Assembly (NCBI RefSeq): GCF_018304945.1
Contig: NZ_JAGQEE010000001.1
Span: 496,001-560,000 of the forward strand
Direction: 5' to 3'
Origin: Collimonas humicola
GTDB lineage: Bacteria; Pseudomonadota; Gammaproteobacteria; Burkholderiales; Burkholderiaceae_D
DNA length: 64,000 nucleotides
Shown one piece after another: positions 7,033-17,030 of the stretch (position 1 is its first letter; each line of letters starts with the position of its first letter). The translations under genes were made by a program, and so were the position numbers. Below the pieces are notes generated by a model. It did not search any database and had not been told where the DNA came from. It worked only from the letters and a program-made list of their open reading frames with translations.

Positions 7033-7176
7033 TTATTGAGGATGCTTGGCGCCGCGCATGCCGCCGGTGTCGTCGCACCAGCTAGGGCGCGCATCGGGAT
7101 CGTCGCATTTCAGATGCGGGTAGGCGCAGCCGGCCAGCAATGAAATGAGTGCAAGTACGGCTAGTGCAGTTTTCAT
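7033..7176 (-). CDS. Small lipoprotein (47 aa)
   Basis: A very small predicted lipoprotein: MKTALAVLALISLLAGCAYPHL gives a lipobox (LLAGC, lipidated Cys17) and a mature part of only about 31 residues with Cys and Trp (KCDDPDARPSWCDDTGG). The ATG at 7176 is chosen because it begins the signal peptide; an in-frame ATG 42 nt upstream would spoil it. It lies directly downstream of the 125-residue lipoprotein gene on the same strand, so the two are probably co-transcribed. No function is known to me. Confidence 0.6.
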   Translation of the reverse strand: MKTALAVLALISLLAGCAYPHLKCDDPDARPSWCDDTGGMRGAKHPQ

Positions 7177-7199
7177 GAAAACCACCCGTCGGTCTGGTT

Positions 7200-7577
7200 T
7201 TAATTCATCAAGCGGCACTGCCGCAACTCACACTTGTACAGCTGTTGCTGGCCATCCTGGCAACTGACCTGGTAGGTTTCGACCGCGCTGGTCTTGGCGA
7301 TCAGCGTGGCATTGGCGGCCGGCGCGCACGCGTTGCGGCGCGCCATGCGTTCCACCACGTCGGACAATTCGCCGCGTTTCGGCGCCGCGCTTGCTTGCGG
7401 CATGTCGACGATCTGTTCCGACGGGCTCAGCGATTCCGACAGCGATACCGGTGCGGGCGCCGGCGCGGCGCTGCGCGGCGGTGGCGTATAGCTGCGCACG
7501 TTGGGCTGCATCATGCTGCAGCCGGCAAGGAGGATGGTGGCGAGAAAGAGAAATGGACCTGTCAATGGACTTTTCAT
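7200..7577 (-). CDS. Lipoprotein of unknown function (125 aa)
   Basis: A 125-residue predicted lipoprotein: signal MKSPLTGPFLFLATILLAGCSMM with lipidated Cys20, then a Pro/Ala/Ser-rich linker (about 25-65) that would cross the periplasm, and a C-terminal globular part with four cysteines (ACAPAANATLIAKTSAVETYQVSCQDGQQQLYKCELRQCRLMN) that could form two disulfides. I do not recognise a named family. It heads a two-gene minus-strand unit with the 47-residue lipoprotein. Location in the envelope is well supported; the role is not. Confidence 0.7.
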   Translation of the reverse strand: MKSPLTGPFLFLATILLAGCSMMQPNVRSYTPPPRSAAPAPAPVSLSESLSPSEQIVDMPQASAAPKRGELSDVVERMARRNACAPAANATLIAKTSAVETYQVSCQDGQQQLYKCELRQCRLMN

Positions 7578-7737
7578 GCGTCTCCCGATAAAAAATGCTG
7601 CGAATTGAATTTAAGCTATCGAGGTTAAATGTATCATCTTTTGGTCCCGGCTCTAAGTGTAGCCTGCGTTGACGGAAATGGAAACCTGGCGCCGATCGGG
7701 CAGCAGTGAGAGCAGGCGCCGGGCCGATCGATTGCCA

Positions 7738-9141
7738 TCAGGCTCGCACACTGTGCGATTGCACCGGATTCCTGATGAAGCGCCACACCAGCACTGCGGC
7801 GGCGCCATAGGCCAGGCTGATGGCGCCGAAGGCGAACGGCAGGCGGCTGTCCCAGCCGGCGGCGGCATGCAGGATGCTGCCGACGATGGCGACGCCGACC
7901 AGGGCGCCGATCTGGCGGTTGGCGTTCAGGGCCGCCGCTGCGCTGTTGGCATGGCTGCGTCCTGCTACCTGCATCACGGTGGTGGTCATCGCCGGAATCG
8001 CAATGCCGACGCCCCAGTTGGCGACGGCCGCTGCCAGCGCCAACAGCAGATACGGGGTATCCGGCTTCATGCCCGCCAGCAGCGCGGTCAGCGCGGTCGC
8101 CAGCAACAGGCCGCCCAACATAGGCAGACGCGCGCCCCAATGCGCGGTAATACGTCCAGACAGCAGGTTACCGATGGAAAATACCGCCATTACCGGCAGC
8201 AGCTGCAAACCGGTATGCAAGGCGTCGCTGCCGCGCGCCTGCTGTAAAAACAGGCTCAGCAGGAACAACTGGCCAAAGGCGCTGAAATTGACCAGGAAGC
8301 CGATCGCGTTGGCGGCGGCGAAGCGCGGCGTGTCAAACAGGGCGCGCGGCAGCAGCGGTTCAGCGCCTCGCCGTTCGCGCCGCACCAGCAGCGTCAGCGC
8401 AGTGGCAAACAGCGCCGCACTGGCCAGGATCGGCGCCGAGGTCCAGCCATACACAGGTCCTTCGATCAAGGTAAAGCACAGGCTGGCCAGGCCGCCGATG
8501 CCAAGCGCGTGGCTGAATACAGGCAGTGCGCGCCAGTGCCTGGGCGCCGCAGGGATCGCACCCTGCGCCAGCAGCAGGCCGAGCAGGCCGACCGGCAAGT
8601 TGATCAGGAACACGCTGCGCCAGCCGTAGCGGTCGACCAGCACGCCGCCCACCAAGGGCCCCATGGCCGCCGCGACCGCAACAATCGCCGACCAGGTGCC
8701 GAGCATGCGGGCGCGCACGCGCTCATCCTGGTAAGCGTGGGTCAGCAAGCTCAATGAGCTCGGCATGAACAAGGCCGAGCCCACGCCTTGCAGCATGCGG
8801 GCGGCAATCAGGGTATTGCCGTCCGGGGCTGCGCCGCACAGGGCCGAGCCCAGCATGAAAACCGCCAGTCCGCTCAGGTAGACGGTCTTGGCGCCATAGC
8901 GGTCCGCCAGCGCGCCGCCGACCAGCAGCAGGGCGGCAAAGGTCAAGGTGTAGCCGTCGACCACCCAGACCAGGCCGCTGAGCGGCACCCGCAGGCTGTG
9001 CGAAATGTCGGCCAGCGCGACATTGACGGCGGTGACGTCCAGCATCGCCATGACGAAGCCGATGGCCAGCGTGACCAGCGGCAGCAAGCCGCCGGGCGCC
9101 GTGCCGGTGAGGTTGACGGGAGTGGGGCATTGAGCGGCCAT
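7738..9141 (-). CDS. MFS drug-efflux transporter, DHA2 (EmrB/QacA) type
   Basis: A 467-residue inner membrane protein with about 14 predicted transmembrane segments. Conserved motifs are visible: LDVTAVNVALADISHSL in TM1 (motif D1-like), GGALADRYGAKTVYLSG between TM2 and TM3 (motif A), ARMLQGVGSALFMPSSLSLL in TM4 (motif B) and GPLVGGVLVDRYGWRSVFLINLPVG in TM5 (motif C, antiporter signature). The family exports drugs or toxic metabolites by proton antiport. The gene is divergent from a LysR-type regulator 127 nt away, a classic arrangement in which the regulator controls the pump. The substrate is unknown. Confidence 0.9.
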   Translation of the reverse strand: MAAQCPTPVNLTGTAPGGLLPLVTLAIGFVMAMLDVTAVNVALADISHSLRVPLSGLVWVVDGYTLTFAALLLVGGALADRYGAKTVYLSGLAVFMLGSALCGAAPDGNTLIAARMLQGVGSALFMPSSLSLLTHAYQDERVRARMLGTWSAIVAVAAAMGPLVGGVLVDRYGWRSVFLINLPVGLLGLLLAQGAIPAAPRHWRALPVFSHALGIGGLASLCFTLIEGPVYGWTSAPILASAALFATALTLLVRRERRGAEPLLPRALFDTPRFAAANAIGFLVNFSAFGQLFLLSLFLQQARGSDALHTGLQLLPVMAVFSIGNLLSGRITAHWGARLPMLGGLLLATALTALLAGMKPDTPYLLLALAAAVANWGVGIAIPAMTTTVMQVAGRSHANSAAAALNANRQIGALVGVAIVGSILHAAAGWDSRLPFAFGAISLAYGAAAVLVWRFIRNPVQSHSVRA

Positions 9142-9268
9142 GGTATGTTTCCCTGTGTTGTGTTTATCAATAGCCCAGTATGGTAGTACCCTCCGTTGAT
9201 GTAATAAATCCGTATAATTTCATTTGTCTGATGCAAAAATGCATCACTAAAAACAACAGCGAGGATTG

Positions 9269-10135
9269 ATGGATTGGGACAACGCCAGGATTTTCCTTGG
9301 CATCTACCGTGTCGGCACGCTGCGCGGCGCTGCCGCCTTGCTGCATCTGGACCAGGCTACGGTCGGCCGCCGCCTGGCGGCGATGGAGCAGTCGCTCGGC
9401 GCGCGCCTGTTCCTGCGCACGCCCACCGGCTATGTGCCGACGCCGGCCGGCGAGCTGGCCTTTGCCGCGGCCGAGCGGATGGAGCAGGCGGCCGACCAGC
9501 TGCAACGGCAGATGCAAGGCATCGACGATCGCCTGTCCGGCGTAGTGCGGCTGGCCGCCACCGACACCATGGGCAAGCACTTCCTGATGATCGCCATGCA
9601 GCGCCTGCACGTCTTGCATCCGGATATCCGGGTAGTGCTAAGCACCTCTACCCAGCTCTCGAACCTGACCCGACGCGAAGCCGACCTGGCGGTACGCACC
9701 TTGCGCCCGAGCAGTCCGGATCTGATATCGCGCCACCTGACACGGCGCGAAGTCGGCTTGTATGCCTCCAAAAGCTACCTGAAACTGCGCGGCCAGCCGC
9801 AGCCGGATACCGCCTTGCAGGGACACGACCTGGTGATCTACCAGCGCAGCATCTCGCCTTCCCAGAGCGAAGCCTTGTGCGGCGAACCCTGCGGCAATGC
9901 GCGCGTGGCGATGGAAGTCAATTCCGGCCTGATGATGATAGAAGCGGTGCGTGCCGGGCTCGGCATCGGCGAGCTGCCGACCCACATGGCGGACGATGAT
10001 CCTCTGCTGGCGCGGATCTGGCCGCAGCGCGCCGAAGCCTACGATATCTGGCTAGTGCTGCATGGCGACCTGAACCGCACGGCGCGGGTGCGCGCCGTGG
10101 CCGATGCCATCGTCGAAGTGTATGGCGACATGTAA
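9269..10135 (+). CDS. LysR-family transcriptional regulator
   Basis: A 288-residue LysR regulator. The N-terminal winged helix-turn-helix (about residues 1-60) reads WDNARIFLGIYRVGTLRGAAALLHLDQATVGRRLAAMEQSLGARLFLRTPTGYVPTPAGE. The periplasmic-binding-protein-like effector domain begins near residue 92 (GVVRLAATDTMGKHFL). The start is the ATG at 9269 after GAGG; a TTG three bases earlier is less likely. The divergent MFS pump gene is the probable target. The shared 127-nt spacer contains GGTAGTACC (9182-9190), a 9-bp palindrome, and ATCAA/TTGAT arms at 9166-9170 and 9196-9200, which could belong to the operator, but neither is proven. Confidence 0.9.
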   Translation: MDWDNARIFLGIYRVGTLRGAAALLHLDQATVGRRLAAMEQSLGARLFLRTPTGYVPTPAGELAFAAAERMEQAADQLQRQMQGIDDRLSGVVRLAATDTMGKHFLMIAMQRLHVLHPDIRVVLSTSTQLSNLTRREADLAVRTLRPSSPDLISRHLTRREVGLYASKSYLKLRGQPQPDTALQGHDLVIYQRSISPSQSEALCGEPCGNARVAMEVNSGLMMIEAVRAGLGIGELPTHMADDDPLLARIWPQRAEAYDIWLVLHGDLNRTARVRAVADAIVEVYGDM

Positions 10136-10155
10136 GCAGGCCGCATAGCTCGCCT

Positions 10156-11250
10156 TCAGAATTTCAAGGCCTTGAGATAGCCGGTCAACTCCAGATAGCC
10201 GCGCCCGGCGCGCTTGCCGTCCCGGTTTACCGTGACCGCGCCTTCCCAATAGACTGATCCCGTCGACAGCCGCGAATCGAGCTCCTGATCGTCCTGCAAT
10301 GGCTGCAGCGACCATGCGATTGCGCCGGTGTGCAAGACGGCTTGCACCGGATAGCTGGCGTCGGTGCGCGGCGAACGCCAGCTGCGCTGCGGCACGAAGC
10401 TGACCTGCTCCGGTCCGTACTGGGTGACCTGGCCGTGTGCATCGCGCAAGGCCGCATGCGCCCACACCTTGTCGCCGCTGCGGTTGCGGATCTGGAATCC
10501 CATCAGCGCGGAACCATCGTCCAGGTTGGCGCCCAGCCAGTCCCAGCCGACGGCGCCGGCCGCCAGCACGCTGGTTGACCATTCGTGATCCAGCCAGGCG
10601 CTGCCGCTGACAGCCTGGGCCTGGCCGGCGCGGCTCACTTTACCGCTCACCTGTAGCTGCGGTTCGCTGTAGTAGTAGCTGGCTTGCGCCGCCTGCGGTC
10701 CTTTGCGCGAATAGCCGCCGTCGCCTTGCAGCAAGGGCGGCTGGGTCGGCGCCAGGCTGAGCTCCAGCGTGAAGTCGCGGGCGGCGACACTGACCAGGTA
10801 GCGGCCGTCGGCCTGGCGCAGCAGCCGCCAGTCATCCAGGGCGACGTCGGTGTTGCCCTCTTTGGCATATGCCAGGCTGAATCCGGCACGGGCGCTTTTC
10901 TGATCGTGCAGCAGTTTGCCGAGGCTTGGATCGGACAGCGCTGCGTGGGCGATGATCAATTGGCTGGGGGCAAAGGCGCTGGGATTGGCGCGGTCATGTT
11001 CTGTGGCGGAGCGGAAGAACGTGATCTGGAAGCCGAGCGGCTTGCCGTCGGGCAGCGCCAGCCAGCCGGTGGCATACCACCACTCGGTGCGGAAATCGGG
11101 ATGGGCGCCGGTATCCCGCGGCAGCGCCAGCGCTTTTTCCGGGACGACCTGGACAAACTCCGGCGCGGCGGCAACTGACGGCGGCGCCCACGACAGCATG
11201 ACCCATAGAAGGCTGCCGGACAGCCATGTGAATATTCTCTGCAACATCAC
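10156..11250 (-). CDS. AttH/CrtC-like (carotenoid 1,2-hydratase-type) secreted protein
   Basis: A 364-residue protein with a signal peptide (about 1-29, ending PPSVAAAPEF) followed by a lipocalin-like beta-barrel repeat. The segments DFRTEWWYATGWLALPDGKPLGFQITFFRS and SGSAWLDHEWSTS... GWDWLGANLDDGSALMGFQIR are the hallmarks of the AttH/CrtC (hydroxyneurosporene synthase-like) family. No carotenoid genes are nearby, and the family is commonly found beside ABC transporters of the FtsX type, as here. It overlaps the permease gene by 4 nt. A role as a periplasmic or outer-membrane-facing lipid-binding partner of the transporter is inferred; hydratase activity is not supported by context. Confidence 0.8.
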   Translation of the reverse strand: MMLQRIFTWLSGSLLWVMLSWAPPSVAAAPEFVQVVPEKALALPRDTGAHPDFRTEWWYATGWLALPDGKPLGFQITFFRSATEHDRANPSAFAPSQLIIAHAALSDPSLGKLLHDQKSARAGFSLAYAKEGNTDVALDDWRLLRQADGRYLVSVAARDFTLELSLAPTQPPLLQGDGGYSRKGPQAAQASYYYSEPQLQVSGKVSRAGQAQAVSGSAWLDHEWSTSVLAAGAVGWDWLGANLDDGSALMGFQIRNRSGDKVWAHAALRDAHGQVTQYGPEQVSFVPQRSWRSPRTDASYPVQAVLHTGAIAWSLQPLQDDQELDSRLSTGSVYWEGAVTVNRDGKRAGRGYLELTGYLKALKF

Positions 11251-13831
11251 CAGTCCTCCCGCACCGCTTGCAATACATCGATAGACACCGCGCGCAGGCC
11301 CGCCAGCAAAGCCGTGGCGCCGGCGGAAACCAGCAACAGCAACGCCACGATGGCGAGGCCGAACCAGGGCATATGCAAATCCATGGTCCAGTGAAACGAT
11401 TGCGGATTGACGATGAACACCAGGATCAGGCTGATCACCCAGCCCAGCAGGAAGCCCACCGCCATTCCCAGGGCCGTCAGCAGGCCGCCTTCCAGCGCCA
11501 GCATGGACAGGATCTGGCGCCGGGTGACGCCGACATGGCGCAGCATGCCGAATTCCCTGGCGCGCGCCAGGGTCTGGGCCGAGAAAGTAGCGGCGACGCC
11601 GAACAGGCCGATCACGATGGCGACGATTTCCAGCAGATAGGTGATGGCGAAGCTGCGGTCGAAAATTTTCAGGGTGAGGGCACGGAGTTCTCCCGGCTGG
11701 GAAAATTCCAGCGCCGCGCCGAACGGCAGTTTGCGCAGCGCCGCGATCACGGTCTCGGGATCGACGCCACGTTGCAGGCTGAGGGCGGCGTCGGTGACCT
11801 CGCTATCGCCGCTGAGGCGCTGGTAATCCGCCAGGCGCAACTGGATCGCGCCCGATTGCCGCGCATAGTCGCGCCAGATGCCGGCCACCACCGCCGGATA
11901 ACTGCGGCCGGCCAGCGGCAGCATGAGGCGCTGGCCCAGGCGGTAGCGATAGATATCGACCATGGCTTCCGACACCCATATCGGCAGCTCGTTGGCGGCA
12001 ATGGCCGCGGCCACGGCCGGCGCTGGCAGCAGCGGGCCGATCAGCGGCAGGGTGCGGCCGGGGTCGGCAGCGTCGATGCCGCGGGCGATCAGTATCACCG
12101 GCGGCCGCGCCGGATCCAGCGTCAGCGGCGAGCTGCGCAGGAAATCGGCGCGTGCGACTCCGGGCGCCGCCGTCAGCCGGCGCTGCTCGTCAGGGCGCAT
12201 GGCGCCGGTTTCGCCGCTGCTGGCGGAGCGTACATAGAGGTCGGCCGACAATAACTGCTGCATCCAGTCATCGACCGAAACGCGGAAGCTCGACACCATG
12301 ATGGCCATCGCCACGATCAGGCTAAAGCTGGACAGCACGCCGCCGAGCGCTATCGAAGCCTGCCCCGGGACGTTGGCCAGGCGCGCCAGCACCAGCGTCT
12401 GGACGATGCCGATGCGGCGCCCCAGGCTGAACCTCTGCAGCGCGGAAAATGCCAGTGCAGCGAGCCGCGGCATCAGCGTGATGCCGCCGATCAGCAGCAG
12501 GGCCACAGCAAGATAGCCGAACACCGGCAAGCCGAACAGCGGCGGCAAGCGGGTCAGCAGGGCGCCCAGCAGCAGGCAGGCCAGCGCCGGCCAGGGCGTC
12601 GCCAGCCGCGCCAGTGCGCTTTCCTCGCTGCCGGATTTGAGCGCTGCCGCGGGCTTTGCCCTGGCTGCTTCCAGCGCCGGCGCCAGGCTGCCGAGCAGGG
12701 CGATGCCGCTGCCCAGGGCAAAGAAAACCAGTGCCGCCGGCAGGTCGAAGCGGACGCTGGCCTGCACACCGCGGAAATAGCCGCCGCCGAGGTCGCCGCC
12801 GAGGAAATGCAGGGCCGCCGCGGCCATAGCGTATCCCAGCGCCAGTCCCAGCAACGCCCCCAGGCAGCCGAGCAGAGTGCCTTCCAGCAGAACCTGGCGC
12901 AGCAGCTGAGCCCGGCGCAAGCCCATTACGCGCAGCAGGGCAAATTGCGGACGGCGCCGGATGACCGACAGCGCCTGTGTCGAGAACACCAGGAAGGCGC
13001 CGGTAAACAGCGCCACCAGCGCCAGCACATTCAGGTTGATGCGATAGGCGCGCGACATATTATTGTTGCGGCTGTCCTGATCCTGGCTTGCCGTCACCTG
13101 CACGCTGGCCGGCAGTTGGCTGCTGAGTTGCTCTCTGAATGCGGCAAGGTTGACGCCGGGCTGCAGCTTGAGATCGATGTGCGACAGTTTGCCGATGCGG
13201 CCGAAGCGCCATTGCGCGGCGCCGATATCCATCACGGCCACGCGCTGTCCGGCGCGCGCACTTGCCAGGCCGCCGGCCACCCGCAGATGGACCAGGCCGG
13301 TGCCGTTGCGCAGCGCCAGCTGCTCTCCCGGCCGCACCTGCAACCATTCCTGGGCTGCCGCCGACAGGAAAATGGCATCGTCGGAAAGCGTATCGAAAGG
13401 CCGTTCCGGCGCCGGCACGCCGACCAGGTCGGGCGCAACGTGCGCAGCGCGAAAGACGTCGATGCCAAGCACTTTCAGGGCGCTTTGCTGGCCCGGCAAG
13501 GTGACGTTGAGTTCCAGCACAGGGCTGGCGACAGCCACTCCTGGCCGCAGCGCCAGCTGCGGATAGAGCGCCTCGTCGAACCAGGCCTGGACGCCGCGCA
13601 CCTGCAGGTCGGACTGGCCGGACAGGCTGCGGGTGGCGGCGGAAAATTCGTTGAAGGCAGCATCGTTGATCAGGTCGACCGCGTAGCCGAGGGCGACGCC
13701 GAGCGCGATGGCGGCGATCGCTACCAGCGCCCGCACCGGATGCGCGCGCCATTCGCCCAGCAGCAGCCAGCGCGACAGGGTGCGCAGCGGTTTGCCGCCT
13801 TGGAGCGGGATTGCGGCAGAGGCGTCCGCGC

Positions 13832-13835
<4 letters not shown>
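11247..13835 (-). CDS. FtsX-type ABC transporter permease (large, two-FtsX-domain)
   Basis: An 862-residue inner membrane protein. A first transmembrane segment lies near residues 36-60 (VRALVAIAAIALGVALGYAVDLI), followed by a periplasmic MacB-like domain and a first FtsX core near residues 270-390 (NVLALVALFTGAFLVFSTQALSVIRRRPQFALLRVMG). A middle membrane region, a second periplasmic domain and a second FtsX core at the C-terminus (TYLLEIVAIVIGLFGVAATFSAQTLARAREFGMLRHVGVTRRQ) complete it. This ten-segment plan belongs to lipid or lipoprotein exporters and mechanotransmission transporters. It overlaps the ATPase gene by 4 nt and the AttH-like gene by 4 nt, so all three act together. The substrate is unknown. 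Confidence 0.88.
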
Positions 13836-14557
<722 letters not shown>

Positions 14558-14756
14558 GGACGATTGATAATTTGGTTTGTGGTCGACAGTGTATAGAGGA
14601 TTTTCCCTCAGCGTTTGGGCGCTTGCCCAGAAAGAGAACTCAGAAAGAGAAAATGACGGCATCGGCTCTTGTTGCTGCAAAAATCGCATAGCGGCGGGAA
14701 GTTTGGCACAATACGCGCGTTTGCTACGCAATGCCTTGAGCAGGATCTGTTACGCC

Positions 14757-14969
14757 ATGAACCCGGAACATCTACAACTGCTGGTGACCCGCCAGATGCC
14801 GTTTGGGAAATACAAAGGGCGGCTGATCGCCGATTTGCCGGGCGATTACCTGGCCTGGTTTGCCCGTGAAGGCTTTCCCGCCGGCGAGCTGGGCGGTTTG
14901 CTGGCGCTGATGTATGAACTGGATCACAATGCCTTGTCGCACTTGCTGCAGCCCTTGCGCCAGCGATAA
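14757..14969 (+). CDS. DUF3820 family protein
   Basis: A 70-residue protein that fits DUF3820: the core MPFGKYKGRLIADLPGDYLAWFAREGFPAGELG is the family signature (FGKYKG then a Leu-Pro and YL-x-WF). DUF3820 proteins are small and sometimes called putative quorum-sensing-regulated virulence factors; related segments occur as accessory domains in exonucleases. The function is not established. The start at 14757 has only a distant AGGA. It is divergent from the ABC operon and is followed 49 nt later by the TAXI protein gene. Confidence 0.8.
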   Translation: MNPEHLQLLVTRQMPFGKYKGRLIADLPGDYLAWFAREGFPAGELGGLLALMYELDHNALSHLLQPLRQR

Positions 14970-15018
14970 GGCAAAGAAAAAGGGCTGACTGTCGCTCTTC
15001 AACGATAAAATAAGACGC

Positions 15019-16374
15019 ATGGCTAATCCACTCAAACCGTCCGACCTCAAGCAATCCGCAATCAACATCAAGACTCGCTTCGTCGCGATTTCCTGGCGCG
15101 ACCTGGCGATCAGCTTCGGTCCGATTGCCTTGCTGGCCATCTTCGCGATCTGGCTGGCGATCAAGTTCATCCACCCGGCGCCGCCGAGCACGATCACCAT
15201 CAGCACGGGTTCCGAAAACAGCAGTTTCTGGAAGATCGCGGAGAAATACCGGACCATCCTGGCGCGCAACGGCATCAAGCTGAAGATTGTCAGCTCGGAG
15301 GGTTCGCTGGACAACCTGAAGAAACTGAGCGATCCGCATTCCGGCATCGACGTCGGTTTTGTCCAGGGCGGGGTGGCGGGCGACATGCCGATAGCCGGCC
15401 TGGTGTCGCTGGGCAGCATTTCCTATGTGCCGGTGTCGGTGTTCTACCGCGGCCATGAGCGGCTGGACCGCTTGTCCGAGCTGCGCGGCAAGCGGGTGGC
15501 GATCGGCGTGCCTGGCAGCGGTTCGCGGGTGCTGGCGCTGACGCTGTTGAAAGCCAACGAGATCGAACTCGGCGGCACTACCGAGCTGCTCGACATGGGC
15601 GGCGACGAAGCGGCGCAAGCCCTGACCGACGGCAAGATCGACGCCGCTTTCCTGATGGGCGATTCGGCCTCGCCGCCGACCATGGTCAAGCTGTTGCACA
15701 CCCCGGGCATCAGTCTGCTCGATTTTTCCCAGGCCGGCGCCTATGCGCGCCGTTTCAGCTACCTGAACGAGCTGAAGATTCCCAAAGGCTTGTTCGACCT
15801 GGGCAAGAATGTCCCCAGCCGCGACATTCGCCTGATTGCACCGACCGCCGAACTGATCGCCCGCGACGACCTGCATCCGGCGCTCTCCGACATGCTGATC
15901 GACGCCGCCAAGGAAGTGCACAGCGGCGCCAACGTATTGCAGCGCGCCGGCGAATTCCCGGCGCCGCTGGCGCACGAATATCCGCTTAGCGAAGACGCCA
16001 CGCGCTACTACAAGTCGGGCAAGAGTTTCTTCTACCGCTCCGGACTGCCGTTCTGGCTGGCCAGCCTGGTAGACCGGACCCTGGTGGTGCTGCTGCCCAT
16101 CATCCTGTTATTGATACCAGGTTTCAAGCTGGTGCCGCTGCTCTACGGCTGGCGCATCAAGTCGCGCATCTACCGCTGGTATGGCGCCCTGATTGCGCTG
16201 GAACGCGCCGTCGCCACCCATACCGAGGAAGAGCAGGCGGACCTGCTGCAGCGCCTGGATCGCATAGAGGAGGGGGTCAACCGCATGAAAATGCCGCTGG
16301 CGTTTGCCGACCAGTTCTATGTGCTGCGCGAACATATCGGCTTTGTGCGCGCCCGCCTGCAGAACAGAATCTGA
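15019..16374 (+). CDS. Membrane-anchored TAXI-family TRAP solute-binding protein
   Basis: A 451-residue protein with an N-terminal membrane anchor (about residues 29-52, ISFGPIALLAIFAIWLAIKFI), a TAXI-type solute-binding domain (about 57-345, including TITISTGSENSSFWKIAEKYRTIL, GIDVGFVQGGVAGD and GKRVAIGVPGSGSRVLALTLL), a second membrane segment (about 350-378) and a basic, helical cytoplasmic tail (to 451). Ordinary TAXI proteins are free periplasmic receptors for a TRAP permease; no permease gene is adjacent. The extra membrane segment and tail suggest it may signal or dock rather than feed a transporter, but this is inference. It looks monocistronic or paired with DUF3820. Confidence 0.82.
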   Translation: MANPLKPSDLKQSAINIKTRFVAISWRDLAISFGPIALLAIFAIWLAIKFIHPAPPSTITISTGSENSSFWKIAEKYRTILARNGIKLKIVSSEGSLDNLKKLSDPHSGIDVGFVQGGVAGDMPIAGLVSLGSISYVPVSVFYRGHERLDRLSELRGKRVAIGVPGSGSRVLALTLLKANEIELGGTTELLDMGGDEAAQALTDGKIDAAFLMGDSASPPTMVKLLHTPGISLLDFSQAGAYARRFSYLNELKIPKGLFDLGKNVPSRDIRLIAPTAELIARDDLHPALSDMLIDAAKEVHSGANVLQRAGEFPAPLAHEYPLSEDATRYYKSGKSFFYRSGLPFWLASLVDRTLVVLLPIILLLIPGFKLVPLLYGWRIKSRIYRWYGALIALERAVATHTEEEQADLLQRLDRIEEGVNRMKMPLAFADQFYVLREHIGFVRARLQNRI

Positions 16375-16457
16375 GAAAAGCCGGGCCGGGTTGGGCGGGG
16401 TGAAACGAAGCCGCAATTTAATCATTGCAAACGGGGGAAATTTCTAGCACATTTCGA

Positions 16458-16474
16458 TTGTCATGTGATGACAA
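16458..16474. promoter_or_regulatory. Perfect inverted repeat before DUF2844-DUF3443
   Basis: TTGTCAT-GTG-ATGACAA, a perfect 7-3-7 palindrome 82 nt upstream of the DUF2844 start codon. Its size and place suit a dimeric repressor or activator site. The binding protein is unknown. Confidence 0.4.
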
Positions 16475-16556
16475 GGACATGAAAACATCTTTGTAAATTG
16501 CTGTGCAGCATCGGGTATCATTTCGTAGACATTTGCTAATCGAACAGAGGTGAGCC

Positions 16557-17024
16557 ATGAGATTCCCCGTTTCCGTCATCTGCGCATTGCTTTTTGCGCA
16601 ATCCGTGCCGGCATTTGCGGCACTTGGCGCCGCCGCCGGGCCGGCCCCGGTCAACGGCGCGGCGCAGTCCGACAGTGCGCGCGCCAAGGCCAGCGCCGCC
16701 CGCGTCAGCAGCTACAACGGCTATACCGTCAGCGAGACGGTGCAGCCGTCCGGCACCACGGTGCGGGAATACATCTCGCCGGCCAACATCGTGTTTGCGG
16801 TCAGCTGGCAGGGACCGGACATGCCGAACCTGCAGGAATTGCTGGGCACCTATGCCGACCAGTATGTCAGCGCCGCGAGCGCGCCCCATGCCGTGCGCCG
16901 CGCGGTCGCCATCCAGTCGGATCAGCTGGTATTGCATTCAGGCGGTCATATGCGCTCCTTTGCCGGCAGCGCTTATGTGCCATCCTTGCTGCCGCAAGGC
17001 GTGACCCCTAATGACATTCGCTGA
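16557..17024 (+). CDS. DUF2844 domain secreted protein
   Basis: A 155-residue exported protein: signal MRFPVSVICALLFAQSVPAFAAL (cleavage near residue 22), then a mature domain with YNGYTVSETVQPSGTTVREYISPANIVFAVSWQGPDMPNLQELLG and, later, VAIQSDQLVLHSGGHMRSFAGSAYVPSLLPQGV. This order matches DUF2844, a family of periplasmic or surface proteins in Burkholderiales with no known activity. It lies 6 nt before a DUF3443 gene; the pair is a recurrent unit, suggesting that the two work together, perhaps as substrate or chaperone of the DUF3443 lipoprotein. No further function is claimed. Confidence 0.85.
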   Translation: MRFPVSVICALLFAQSVPAFAALGAAAGPAPVNGAAQSDSARAKASAARVSSYNGYTVSETVQPSGTTVREYISPANIVFAVSWQGPDMPNLQELLGTYADQYVSAASAPHAVRRAVAIQSDQLVLHSGGHMRSFAGSAYVPSLLPQGVTPNDIR

Positions 17025-17030
17025 CCGGAG

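Noticed and set aside
14701-14735. Sigma-54-like TGGCAC with a following TTGC
   Set aside because: The gap between the two boxes is too long for RpoN.
14608-15975. 455-codon minus-strand open frame
   Set aside because: It lies antisense to DUF3820 and the TAXI protein, both with clear domains, and its sequence is typical of a GC-rich shadow frame (His/Arg/Gln-rich).
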